Positions 25,930 to 36,015 of a stretch of 64,000 nucleotides of DNA are shown piece after piece (the stretch's first letter is position 1; every line of letters starts with the position of its first letter). Location: assembly GCF_049856175.1 (NCBI RefSeq), contig NZ_JBNDNA010000001.1, positions 124,001 to 188,000 on the forward strand. The letters are read 5' to 3'. Below the pieces are notes generated by a model. The model was not told the origin of the DNA, did not search any database, and saw only the letters and a program-made list of their open reading frames with translations. Source of the stretch: JB111 sp049856175. GTDB lineage: Bacteria; Actinomycetota; Actinomycetes; Actinomycetales; Actinomycetaceae. A program made the translations under genes and the position numbers.

Positions 25930-26961
25930 GTGAGCACGAGCCCCTACCCCCTGACCACCGACCGGCTGACCGTGCGCATGGTGAACGGCGAGGACGTCGA
26001 CGTGCTCACGGAGTACCGCAACGACCCGGCCGTCAACGCCCTGCAGGACTGGGACCTGCCCTACCCCCGCGAGCGCGCCGAACGGCTCGCCGCCGCCCAC
26101 GCGGACCGGGACGACGTCGTGCCGGGCACCGGCACCCAGCTGGCCGTCGAGGCCGACGGCCGGCTGGTCGGCGACCTGTACGTCGGCCTCGACGACCACT
26201 CGGGCATCGCCGAGATCGGCTTCACGCTCGCGGCCGCGCACCAGGGCCAGGGATACGCCCTCGAGGCGGCCTCCGCGGTCGTCGACGACCTCGTCGACCG
26301 CCTCGGCGTGCACCGTGTCGTCGCCGAGCTCTCGCCGGACAACCGCGCCTCCGCACGACTCCTCGAGCGCCTCGGCATGACCTTCGAGCTCCTCGCGGAG
26401 AAGTCCTACCGGTGGCGGGGGACGTGGGACGACAACCTCCGCTACGCGATGACCGCCGACGAACGCCGTGCCTGGCGCGACCGCCCGCGCAGCGCGCCGC
26501 AGGAGGTCCGGCTCGTCGAGCTGGACCACGAGAACGCCTGGGCCTACCGGCGGCTGCGCTCGCACCGGTCGCAGGAGCTGTTCGTCGCGAGCGTCGACCA
26601 TTCCTACACGGACGCGCTGTTCCCCGAGCCCGAGGACGGCCACCCCGTCGTCCCCGTGCTGCGGGGCATCGAGGCCGACGGCGAGCCGGCCGGCTTCCTC
26701 ATGTGGGCGGACGCCGTCAACGCCGGCACACCGGATCCGTACCTCTGGCGGTTCCTCGTCGACCGGCGGCACCAGGGGCGGGGCATCGGCCGACGTGCGC
26801 TGGAGCTGTGGACCGCGGACCTGCGCGCCGCCGGCCACTCGGCGGTCGAGACCAGCTGGGTCCAGGCCCCGGGCGGCCCCGAGCCGTTCTACCTGGGGAT
26901 GGGCTTCGTGCTCACCGGCGCGTACGACGACGGCGAGGCCGTGGCCCGGCTGTCGCTGTAG
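25930..26961 (+). CDS. Tandem GNAT-domain acetyltransferase
   Basis: Two GNAT domains in one chain of 343 residues. The first (residues 1-175) resembles RimJ-type enzymes (LTTDRLTVRMVNGEDVDVL, acetyl-CoA loop HQGQGYALEA). The second (185-343) has a clear RHQGRGIGRRAL acetyl-CoA loop and the late YLGMGFVLTG strand. The GTG at 25930 has only a weak ribosome site. Acceptor substrates cannot be told. It stands alone between mazEF (divergent) and the glc operon. Confidence 0.88.
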   Translation: MSTSPYPLTTDRLTVRMVNGEDVDVLTEYRNDPAVNALQDWDLPYPRERAERLAAAHADRDDVVPGTGTQLAVEADGRLVGDLYVGLDDHSGIAEIGFTLAAAHQGQGYALEAASAVVDDLVDRLGVHRVVAELSPDNRASARLLERLGMTFELLAEKSYRWRGTWDDNLRYAMTADERRAWRDRPRSAPQEVRLVELDHENAWAYRRLRSHRSQELFVASVDHSYTDALFPEPEDGHPVVPVLRGIEADGEPAGFLMWADAVNAGTPDPYLWRFLVDRRHQGRGIGRRALELWTADLRAAGHSAVETSWVQAPGGPEPFYLGMGFVLTGAYDDGEAVARLSL

Positions 26962-27117
26962 GGGAGGCGCTGGTCGCTCGGGATCGTCGCGACGCCCTTG
27001 TCGACGCCCTGGCAGAGGCTCTGTCGGTGCCCCGTCCACCTCCGACCGGTACGCTCGGTGTGGACATCCCCACAGCACGCTCGTCACGACGCCGACGTCA
27101 CCGAGGAGGCTGCCGCC

Positions 27118-28641
27118 ATGACGTCCACCGACACCGCCGTCGCCCCGGACGGCCCCACCGCGCCCGCCGACCGGAGCTCGACCAGCCCGCTCGGCCGCGT
27201 CACGGCCGAGCTCGCCCGCACGTTCGACGTCGATCGGATCATCACCGACCGGCAGCGTCTTCAGACCTACGAGTGCGATGGTCTGGCCCAGTACCGGACG
27301 GTGCCGGGTCTCGTCGTGCTCGCACGCGATGCGGACGACGTCGCGCGGGCCGTCCGCGTGTGCGCCGCCCACCGGGTCCCGTTCGTCGCACGCGGCTCGG
27401 GTACGGGTCTGTCGGGCGGTGCGCTCCCGCACGCGGAGGGCGTCCTCGTCGTCATGTCCCAGATGCGCAGCATCAAGGAGATCGATGCCGCGAACCAGCG
27501 CGCGGTGGTCGACCCGGGCGTCATCAACCTCGCCCTGTCCCGTGCGGCGACGCCCGACGGCTACTACTTCGCGCCGGACCCCTCGAGCCAGACGATCTGC
27601 TCGATCGGAGGCAACGTCGCCGAGAACTCGGGCGGCGCGCACTGCCTGAAGTACGGCTTCACCGTCAACCACGTCACCGGCGTCGACCTCGTCACCCCGG
27701 GCGGTGAGCGGGTCGAGATCGGCGGGAAGGCCCCCGACCCTCCGGGCTACGACCTGCTGGGCGCCCTCGTCGGCTCGGAGGGCACGCTCGGCATCGTCAC
27801 CGAGGTGACGGTGCGCCTCACCCGGCTGCCGCAGGAGGTCCAGACCGTCCTCGCAGGGTTCCGGTCGGTCGACGACGCGGGGGCCGCGACCTCGGCGATC
27901 ATCGCTGCCGGCGTGATCCCGGCGGCCATCGAGATGATGGACGCGCTCGCCATCGAGGCGGCGGAGGAGGCGGTCGCCTGCGGCTATCCCGACGGCGCGG
28001 GGGCGGTGCTGGTCATCGAGGTCGACGGCTCGTCGGCCGACGTCGCAGGAGAGCTGGCCGAGGTGCTGCACCACTGCGACGCGAACGGGTCGTTCGAGAC
28101 GCGGCTGGCGGCGGACGACGTCGAGCGCGCCCTCATCTGGAAGGGCCGCAAGTCTGCGTTCGCGGCCGTCGGTCGGATCAGCCCGGACTACATCGTTCAG
28201 GACGGCGTCATCCCGAGGACCGCACTGCCCGACGTGCTGCGCCGGATCGCCGACCTGTCCGAGGAGAAGGGCGTGCGGGTGGCCAACGTGTTCCACGCGG
28301 GCGACGGCAACCTGCACCCGCTCGTCCTCTTCGACGACGCCGAGGAGGGTGCCGCCGAGCGCGCCGAGGAGGTGGCCGGCGGGATCCTCGACCTGTGCAT
28401 CGAGGGCGGCGGGTCGATCACCGGCGAGCACGGCGTCGGGTCCGACAAGGCGAAGCACATGCCGCGGATGTTCACCGCCGCCGACCTCGACACGATGCAG
28501 GCGGTGCGGTGCGCGTTCGACCCCGAGAACATCTCCAACCCCGGAAAGATCTTCCCGACCCCGCGCCTGTGCGGCGAGCGGCCGGGCCGGCACCAGGGGG
28601 CGCACCCGCTCCAGGAGGCCGGCCTGGCGGAGGTGTTCTGA
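27118..28641 (+). CDS. glcD: FAD-linked glycolate/lactate oxidase subunit GlcD
   Basis: Flavoprotein that oxidises a 2-hydroxy acid such as glycolate or lactate. The FAD-binding PCMH domain has ARGSGTGLSGGA and CSIGGNVAENSGGAHCLKYG. The FAD-oxidase C-terminal domain has FHAGDGNLHP and ITGEHGVGSDK. The ATG at 27118 follows GAGGAGG. Length 507 residues. Its TGA overlaps the glcE start (TGATG), so glcDEF are translationally coupled. A lactate/glycolate permease gene follows the operon and supports the substrate class. Confidence 0.93.
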   Translation: MTSTDTAVAPDGPTAPADRSSTSPLGRVTAELARTFDVDRIITDRQRLQTYECDGLAQYRTVPGLVVLARDADDVARAVRVCAAHRVPFVARGSGTGLSGGALPHAEGVLVVMSQMRSIKEIDAANQRAVVDPGVINLALSRAATPDGYYFAPDPSSQTICSIGGNVAENSGGAHCLKYGFTVNHVTGVDLVTPGGERVEIGGKAPDPPGYDLLGALVGSEGTLGIVTEVTVRLTRLPQEVQTVLAGFRSVDDAGAATSAIIAAGVIPAAIEMMDALAIEAAEEAVACGYPDGAGAVLVIEVDGSSADVAGELAEVLHHCDANGSFETRLAADDVERALIWKGRKSAFAAVGRISPDYIVQDGVIPRTALPDVLRRIADLSEEKGVRVANVFHAGDGNLHPLVLFDDAEEGAAERAEEVAGGILDLCIEGGGSITGEHGVGSDKAKHMPRMFTAADLDTMQAVRCAFDPENISNPGKIFPTPRLCGERPGRHQGAHPLQEAGLAEVF

Positions 28642-29920
28642 TGTCGGCGACGGGTGCGGCCACGCGCGGTGGACCGGCAAGGCCGGGCGGCCCCGATCTC
28701 GCGGCCCTGGCCAGGAGCCTCGGCGGCGAGGGCGAGGTCCGCGAGGCGGGCCCGGGCGACGTCGTCGACGGTGTGCCGGCGGCCGTCGTCGCCCGGCCGA
28801 CGTCGATCGACGGCGTCTCCCGTGTGGTCCGGGAGGCCACCGGCCAGGGGCTCGTCACCGTCGCGCGCGGCGGCGCGACCGCGCTCGACCGGGCGGCGCC
28901 CCCCGAGCGTGTCGACGTCGTCCTCGACACCACCGGGCTGGACCGGCTGGTCGAGCACGGGGCCGGCGACCTCGTCGTCGTCGCCGAGGCCGGGCTGCGG
29001 CTGCGCGACCTGCAGGCGCAGCTGACCGGCGCCGGCCAGGAGCTCGTGGCCGAGGTCGGGCGGGAGCGGTTCGAGGGTGGGTCGACCGTCGGCGGCGCCC
29101 TCGCGACGGGCGCGTCGGGTCCGCGGCGGGTCCTGCGCCACGCGCTGCGCGACCTCGTGCTCGGCACGACCGTGGTCCTGGCGGACGGGACCGTTGCCGC
29201 CTCGGGCGGCAAGGTCGTCAAGAACGTCGCCGGCTACGACCTGGCCAAGCTGATGACGGGCTCCTACGGCACCCTGGGGATCATCGTGCGGGCGGCGTTC
29301 CGGCTGCACCCCGTCCCGGTCGACCGGCGCTTCGTCGTGCGCAGCGGCGCGCTCGACGAGGTCGCCGACCTCGCCCGGGCGGTGCTCGGCTCCCAGGTGG
29401 CCCCCGCCGCCGTCGAGATCGACCGCCCGGCCGGCAGCGACGAGGCGACCCTCGCCGTGCTGCTCGAGGGTGGGACCGACGGCGTCGCCGCCCGGGCCGC
29501 CGAGGTCGCCGACCTGATCGGTGGTCGCCTCGCCGAGGAGCCCGCGTGGTGGGACCGTGCGCCCGACGGCGCGGTGAGCGCGCGGGCCACCGCGACCCTG
29601 GTCGGGGTGCGCGAGGTGCTGCTCGCGGCCCGCGCGGCGGAGCAGGCGCACGGGACCGGCGTCGCCGTGCGCGGCTCGGCGGCGGGCGTGCTGGACGTCG
29701 GTATCGACGGCGCGGACGTGGCCGGCACCGTCGATCGGCTGCGGGCCGCGGCCCCCGACCCGCGGGAGGGCACCGTCGTCGTCCTGCGCGCACCGGCCGC
29801 GATCCGCGAGGGCCTCGACGCGTGGGGACCGGTCGGCGGGATCGAGCTCATGCGCAGCATCAAGGAACGCCTGGACCCGGGCCGGAACCTCGCGCCCGGA
29901 CGCTTCGTGGGAGGAATCTG

Positions 29921-29921
<1 letters not shown>
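28641..29921 (+). CDS. glcE: Glycolate oxidase FAD-binding subunit GlcE
   Basis: Second flavin-binding subunit of the three-part oxidase, 426 residues. It keeps the PCMH half (VARGGATALDR, then GGSTVGGALATGASGPRR and ASGGKVVKNVAGYDLAKLM), with a shorter C-terminal half than GlcD and the late LMRSIKERLDPGRNLAPGRF signature. The ATG at 28641 overlaps the glcD stop and its own stop overlaps glcF (TGATG), so all three are co-translated. Confidence 0.9.
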
Positions 29922-31384
<1,463 letters not shown>

Positions 31385-31565
31385 CGCGAGGCGGCGCGCC
31401 GGTCCCTGACGGCCGGCCGGTCGGCATCGACGCGACGTCGTCGGTCGAAATGTCCGCTCGACGAGGCGCGAGGCGTTAGGTTGTCCGCACGACCGGCAAC
31501 TGGATACAGAGCTTCACCCCTCGACATCCCACGAATCGGCAACGGTGCCGAGCCCGGAGGTCCAG

Positions 31566-33383
31566 ATGGACAACCTCGTCGTACTCGCTCTCTTCGCCAT
31601 CCTTCCCATCCTCGTCATCGGTGTCCTGCTCGTCGGCCTGCGCTGGCCGGCGAAGTACGCGATGCCGGTCGGACTCGTCGTCATCGTCGTCATCGCCGCC
31701 GCCGTGTGGGAGATGTCGTGGACCACGATCGGCGCGTCCGTCGTCCAGGGCCTCCTCGTCGCCATCGGCCTGCTGTGGATCGTGTTCGGCGCGCTGCTGC
31801 TGCTCGAGACGATCACCAAGAGCGGGGCGCTGCACTCGATCCGCGCGGGCTTCACCACCATCAGCGCCGACCGGCGTGTCCAGGTGGTCATCATCGCCTG
31901 GCTGTTCGGGTCCTTCATCGAGGGTGCCGCCGGCTTCGGCACGCCGGCGGCGGTCGTCGCGCCGCTGCTGCTCGCGCTGGGCTTCCCGGCGATGGCGGCG
32001 GTCATGGCGGGCCTGATCATCCAGTCCACGCCGGTCAGCTTCGGCGCGGTCGGCACCCCGATGCTCGTGGGGATCGGCAATGGCCTGTCAGGCACGGACG
32101 GGAGCTTCGTCCCGGCGGTCGCGGGACGCGCGGACGAGCTCGGCATGAGTCACTCGGAGTTCGTCGCCCACACGGCGACCCAGGTGGCCACGATCCACGC
32201 GATCGTCGGTGTCCTCGTCCCGCTGTTCCTGGTCTGCCTGATGACCGGGTTCTTCGGGGAGAAGCGCAGCTTCCGGGCGGGGCTGGCGGTCGCGCCGTTC
32301 GCCCTCTACGCCGCGCTCGCCATGATCCTGCCGTACCTCGCCGTCGCCTACCTGCTCGGCCCCGAGTTCCCGGCCATGATCGGTGGCTTCGTCGGGCTCG
32401 CCGTCGTGATGTTCACGTCGTCGAAGGGCTTCCTCATGCCCACGGACACGTGGGACTTCCCGCCGAAGGAGCGCTGGAGCGACCGGTGGATCGGCACCGT
32501 GGACCCGGAGGCCGGGGCCACCGTGCTGAAGAAGAAGATGCCGATCGCCATGGCCTGGATGCCGTACGTCGTCGTGGCCGCGGTCCTGCTCGTCACCCGC
32601 AACGTGCCGGCGATCACGGAGTTCCTCACCGGACCGGCGGTCCTCCAGGTCAACGACATCTTCGGCACCGGGATCTCCCAGAACATGGACCTGCTGTACT
32701 CGCCCGGCGCCGTGTTCCTGCTCGCGGTGCTCATCACCTACGTCCTGCACAGGATGAACGTCCACCAGATCGCGGCGTCGTGGAAGGTGGCGGGCGGGCA
32801 GATCGCCGCTGCCGCCGTCGCACTGCTCTGCGCGCTGCCGCTCGTGCGCATCTTCATCAACTCCGGCAGCGAGTTCAACCAGGCGGGACTGGAGTCCATG
32901 CCGATCACGCTCGCCGAGGTGGCGGCGAACGCGACCGGAGAGGGCTGGCCGGTCCTCGCTCCGTTCATCGGCGCGCTCGGTGCCTTCGCCGCCGGCTCGA
33001 ACACGGTGTCGAACCTGATGTTCTCCCTGTTCCAGTACTCGACCGGCGAGAACATCGGCGCGAACGGTCCGGAGACGGTCGTCGCCGCCCAGGCCGTGGG
33101 CGGCGCCGCGGGCAACATGGTCACGGTGCACAACGTCGTCGCAGCGGCGGCCACCGTGGGCCTGCTGGGCCGGGAGGGCGACCTCATCCGCAAGACGATC
33201 ATCCCGATGACCTACTACTGCCTGGCCGCGGGATCGATCGCCTACATGTGGATCTTCGGGGTCGGCCTCAACGTCGGCACGATCGTGTGCGTGCTCGTCA
33301 TCGTCGCGCTCGCGGTCGGCATCTGGCGGATCTCGACGATGCCCGACGTCCCGAACAAGCAGCTCCTGCCGGCCGGACGGTGA
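31566..33383 (+). CDS. lldP: L-lactate/glycolate permease (LldP/GlcA family)
   Basis: Proton-linked uptake permease for lactate or glycolate, 605 residues with about 13 helices. Family motifs GSFIEGAAGFGTPAAVVAPL and GAFAAGSNTVSNLMFSLFQ and the late TVHNVVAAAATVGLLGREG are present. The ATG at 31566 follows CGGAGG. It lies 181 bases after glcF on the same strand, probably with its own promoter, and likely feeds the GlcDEF oxidase. Confidence 0.93.
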   Translation: MDNLVVLALFAILPILVIGVLLVGLRWPAKYAMPVGLVVIVVIAAAVWEMSWTTIGASVVQGLLVAIGLLWIVFGALLLLETITKSGALHSIRAGFTTISADRRVQVVIIAWLFGSFIEGAAGFGTPAAVVAPLLLALGFPAMAAVMAGLIIQSTPVSFGAVGTPMLVGIGNGLSGTDGSFVPAVAGRADELGMSHSEFVAHTATQVATIHAIVGVLVPLFLVCLMTGFFGEKRSFRAGLAVAPFALYAALAMILPYLAVAYLLGPEFPAMIGGFVGLAVVMFTSSKGFLMPTDTWDFPPKERWSDRWIGTVDPEAGATVLKKKMPIAMAWMPYVVVAAVLLVTRNVPAITEFLTGPAVLQVNDIFGTGISQNMDLLYSPGAVFLLAVLITYVLHRMNVHQIAASWKVAGGQIAAAAVALLCALPLVRIFINSGSEFNQAGLESMPITLAEVAANATGEGWPVLAPFIGALGAFAAGSNTVSNLMFSLFQYSTGENIGANGPETVVAAQAVGGAAGNMVTVHNVVAAAATVGLLGREGDLIRKTIIPMTYYCLAAGSIAYMWIFGVGLNVGTIVCVLVIVALAVGIWRISTMPDVPNKQLLPAGR

Positions 33384-33419
33384 CGGCCGCCGCTGCGGGC
33401 TCGACCGAGGCGGACCAGG

Positions 33420-34244
33420 TCAGGGGCTCCCGCCGCGCAGGACGTCGACGTGCACGTGGTCGAGGTGCCGCAGGATCTCGCCGCCCGGCTCGGGCGCGTC
33501 GTAGGGCTGCCACCGACCGCTCCGGCTGTGCGCGCTCCAGATGCGGTCGTCGAAGATCACGTACTGGATGTCGAGGGTGTCCTCGTGGGCGACGAGCCAG
33601 TGCGCCAGCAGCCAGCCACGACGTCGGTTCTCCTCGGTGACGGGCTGGTAGAAGATGTCGATCGCCCGCCCGTCGTTGTGCGTCGACTCGCCCGCGCGCT
33701 GCACGCCACCGGGTGCGAACCCGCCGAGGACCTGATCGCCGAACACCACCGTCATCTGCTCGAGCACCGCCTGCGCCCGCGGGGTGAGGCCGGAGCCGGT
33801 GATCTGCTCCTCAGCCAGGTCGTCCGCGGCGGAACCGCGGCAGGACAGGCTCGGTCCGGCGCCCTCCGGCGGGCCGTCCGCCAGCACGCGCAGCACGGCG
33901 TCGTCGACGTCGGAGGTGTCGGGCGCCGTGACCGCCGAGCCGTCCCGGGTGTCGGCGGCGACCGCCGTCGTCGCCCGTCGCGCCTGGTCGCGCGTGAGCC
34001 CGACCGGACCGTCCGGGCCGGCCACCTCGCACTCGGGCTCGCTCCCCGGGACGGGCAGCCCCTCCTCGCGCACGAGCTCGACGACCCGAGGCCCGACGAC
34101 GACGAGAGCCACCGCGAGGAGCACCACCACGGCCCAGGTGGCCCAGCGCCGGCGCCCGATTGCGCCTCGGCCGTTCCGTCGGGTCCGCGCCCCGGAGTGG
34201 TGGCGCCGCGCTGCTCGGCCTGACGGCGCATCGGTCACGCCCAC
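33420..34244 (-). CDS. Membrane-anchored protein with ARB_07466/M15-like C-terminal domain
   Basis: Protein of 274 residues: a basic N terminus, one transmembrane helix (TWAVVVLLAVALVVVG, about residues 36-55), a linker, and an extracellular domain with STHNDGRAIDIFY, AHWLVAHEDTLDIQYVIFDD and a final LDHVHVDV. The His/Asp pattern resembles zinc peptidases of the M15/D-Ala-D-Ala group as found in ARB_07466-type domains; activity is not shown. GTG 34244 or GTG 34238 may be the start. It converges with lldP. Confidence 0.75.
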   Translation of the reverse strand: MGVTDAPSGRAARRHHSGARTRRNGRGAIGRRRWATWAVVVLLAVALVVVGPRVVELVREEGLPVPGSEPECEVAGPDGPVGLTRDQARRATTAVAADTRDGSAVTAPDTSDVDDAVLRVLADGPPEGAGPSLSCRGSAADDLAEEQITGSGLTPRAQAVLEQMTVVFGDQVLGGFAPGGVQRAGESTHNDGRAIDIFYQPVTEENRRRGWLLAHWLVAHEDTLDIQYVIFDDRIWSAHSRSGRWQPYDAPEPGGEILRHLDHVHVDVLRGGSP

Positions 34245-34257
34245 GAGTCAAGCACGG

Positions 34258-34281
34258 GTCGGCAGCCTTGATCGGTGATCG
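34258..34281. repeat. Dispersed repeat, copy 1
   Basis: GTCGGCAGCC followed by TTGATCGGTGATCG. A near-identical copy (GTCGGCACG plus the same 14-mer) lies at 49653-49675. Neither is in a gene. Confidence 0.5.
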
Positions 34282-34324
34282 ACCACCCCCCAGCGCGTCC
34301 CTGCGTGGCGACGACGTGCCGCGC

Positions 34325-34361
34325 CTGGCGAGGTTGTGCCTCGCACGCACGACCTCGCCAG
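34325..34361. other. Long hairpin between divergent genes
   Basis: CTGGCGAGGTTGTGC pairs with GCACGACCTCGCCAG across a seven-base loop (14 of 15 pairs, the other a G-T). It lies between divergent genes, so a simple terminator role is unlikely. Could be a regulatory RNA structure or a protein site. Confidence 0.5.
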
Positions 34362-34440
34362 CCAGGGCACGACCTCGGTGGGTCGGGGCGACACCCCGTC
34401 GGCCGGCCGACACTCGCGACGCCCCCTGCCACCTGGGCTG

Positions 34441-34469
34441 TTGACGACGCCGCGGCGAGCCAATACCCT
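34441..34469 (+). promoter_or_regulatory. Promoter of the nucleobase permease operon
   Basis: TTGACG (34441-34446), a 17-base spacer and TACCCT (34464-34469) make a good vegetative-type promoter. The predicted start at about 34476 falls inside the left operator arm, so a repressor there would block transcription. Confidence 0.65.
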
Positions 34470-34504
34470 TCCCAAATCGATTCAGGCCCGAATCGATTTG
34501 GGAA
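34469..34504. promoter_or_regulatory. Twin LacI-type operator
   Basis: TTCCCAAATCGATTC and GAATCGATTTGGGAA form a perfect 15-bp inverted repeat around AGGCCC. Each arm contains the palindrome AATCGATT with a central CG, the hallmark of LacI-family operators. A LacI-family gene ends the downstream gene run (38163-39200) and is the likely ligand-responsive repressor. The RBS GAAGGAG and permease start follow 33 bases later. Confidence 0.65.
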
Positions 34505-34536
34505 TGTCCATCAGGTCCGGTCCGAAGGAGAACCGC

Positions 34537-36015
34537 ATGACCACATCGACCGACGAACGTCGACCGCACCCCGTCGACGAGATCCCGCCCGTCCGCAAGA
34601 TCGTCCCGTTCGGCCTGCAGCACGTGCTCGTGATGTCGGCCGCGCCCATCTCGTCCGTCTTCCTCGTGGGAGCGAGTCTCCAGCTCGAGCCGGACCTCAT
34701 CGTCCAGCTGCTCAGCATCACGTTCGTCTTCTCGGGGATCGGCTCGATCATCCAGTCGATGGGGCGCTGGGGCATCGGCGTGCGGCTGCCGTTCATGATG
34801 CTTCCCGGCGGCGCGCCGGTGGTCATGTTCATCGCCATCGCCTCCGAGCACGGCCCGGCGACGGCGTCCGGAGCGGTGCTGCTCACCGCGGTCTTCTACT
34901 TCATCGTGCTACCGGTGTTCAGCCGCATCATCAAGTTCTTCCCGTCCCTGGTGATCGGCACGATGATCGTCGTCGTCGGCGTCAACCTCATCCGCATCAA
35001 CGTGCTGCTCGTGACGGGACGTCCCGAGGAGGAGACCTTCGGCGATCCGGTCGGCGTCGCGCTCGGCATCATGACGATGGTCCTCATCGTCCTGCTCTTC
35101 CGGGTGCTGCGCGGCATGGTGCGCCAGCTCGCGGTGATGATCGGCCTGGTCGCGGCGACCGGCATCGCGGCGCTGCTCGGACGGGTGGACGTCCCCGACC
35201 TGTCGGGACCGGTCGCCACGGTGCCCGAGCTGTTCCCGTTCGGCACGCCGCAGTTCGACATCCTCGCCTCGATCCCGCTGCTGATCTTCTGCCTCGCCTC
35301 GATGGCGGAGGCCACCGGCCAGACCGCGATCAACGCGGAGATCGTCGGCAAGAGGATCGACATCACCAGGGCGGCACCCCGCACCATCCGCGCCGACGCG
35401 CTCGTCTCGCTCTTCGCCGGCATGTTCGGCACCTCGCTCATGGTGACGAGCGGCGAGAACATCGGCATCGTGCGGGTGAGCAACGTCAAGAGCCGCTTCG
35501 TCACGGCGGCGGCGGGTGTCATCCTCATCGTCATCGGACTGATCACCCCGGTCGCCCGGATCATCTACGCGATCCCGGCCCCCGTGGTCGGCGGGACCGG
35601 CGTCGTCGTGTTCGCGATCCTCACCGTCATCGGCCTGCAGATGCTGGGCCGCTCCGACCTGGGCGACCAGCGGAACATGCTCGTCGTCGCCGCGGGCCTG
35701 AGCTTCGGCCTGCTCCCGATCGTGGTGCCCGGCGCCTACGACGGCCTCCAGTCCACCCTCGGAAGCATCCTCTCGAGCGGGGTCGCCATGGGCGCCCTGG
35801 TCGCGGTGCTCGTGAACATCCTGTTCAACCACATCGGACGCCGTTCCACGGACGCCGCTGCGCCCGCCGACGACTCGGAGGACGACGGCGGGGCCATCGG
35901 GGCAGAGGCTGACGCCGACCGGTCGGTCGGGGCCACCGTCGACGCCCGGTCGCACGACGACGAAACCCTCGAGCGCCGGCGCCCGAGCGCCGAGAACCGT
36001 GAAGGAGAACGATGA
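34537..36015 (+). CDS. NCS2 family nucleobase (xanthine/uracil) permease
   Basis: Membrane symporter of 492 residues with 14 hydrophobic segments. It opens with FGLQHVLVMSAAPISSV, a typical NCS2 start, and contains MAEATGQTAINAEIVGK and GTSLMVTSGENIGIVRVSNV, which match purine permease motifs. The C-terminal 50 residues are acidic and polar. The ATG at 34537 follows GAAGGAG by seven bases. It overlaps the amidohydrolase by ATGA. The neighbouring amidohydrolase suggests the imported compound is deaminated or dehalogenated inside the cell; the exact base or triazine is unknown. Confidence 0.9.
   Translation: MTTSTDERRPHPVDEIPPVRKIVPFGLQHVLVMSAAPISSVFLVGASLQLEPDLIVQLLSITFVFSGIGSIIQSMGRWGIGVRLPFMMLPGGAPVVMFIAIASEHGPATASGAVLLTAVFYFIVLPVFSRIIKFFPSLVIGTMIVVVGVNLIRINVLLVTGRPEEETFGDPVGVALGIMTMVLIVLLFRVLRGMVRQLAVMIGLVAATGIAALLGRVDVPDLSGPVATVPELFPFGTPQFDILASIPLLIFCLASMAEATGQTAINAEIVGKRIDITRAAPRTIRADALVSLFAGMFGTSLMVTSGENIGIVRVSNVKSRFVTAAAGVILIVIGLITPVARIIYAIPAPVVGGTGVVVFAILTVIGLQMLGRSDLGDQRNMLVVAAGLSFGLLPIVVPGAYDGLQSTLGSILSSGVAMGALVAVLVNILFNHIGRRSTDAAAPADDSEDDGGAIGAEADADRSVGATVDARSHDDETLERRRPSAENREGER

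Noticed and set aside
27055..27068. DnaA-box-like ATGTCCACA (minus strand) upstream of glcD
   Set aside because: A single one-mismatch site without neighbours is expected by chance, unlike the cluster before dnaB.
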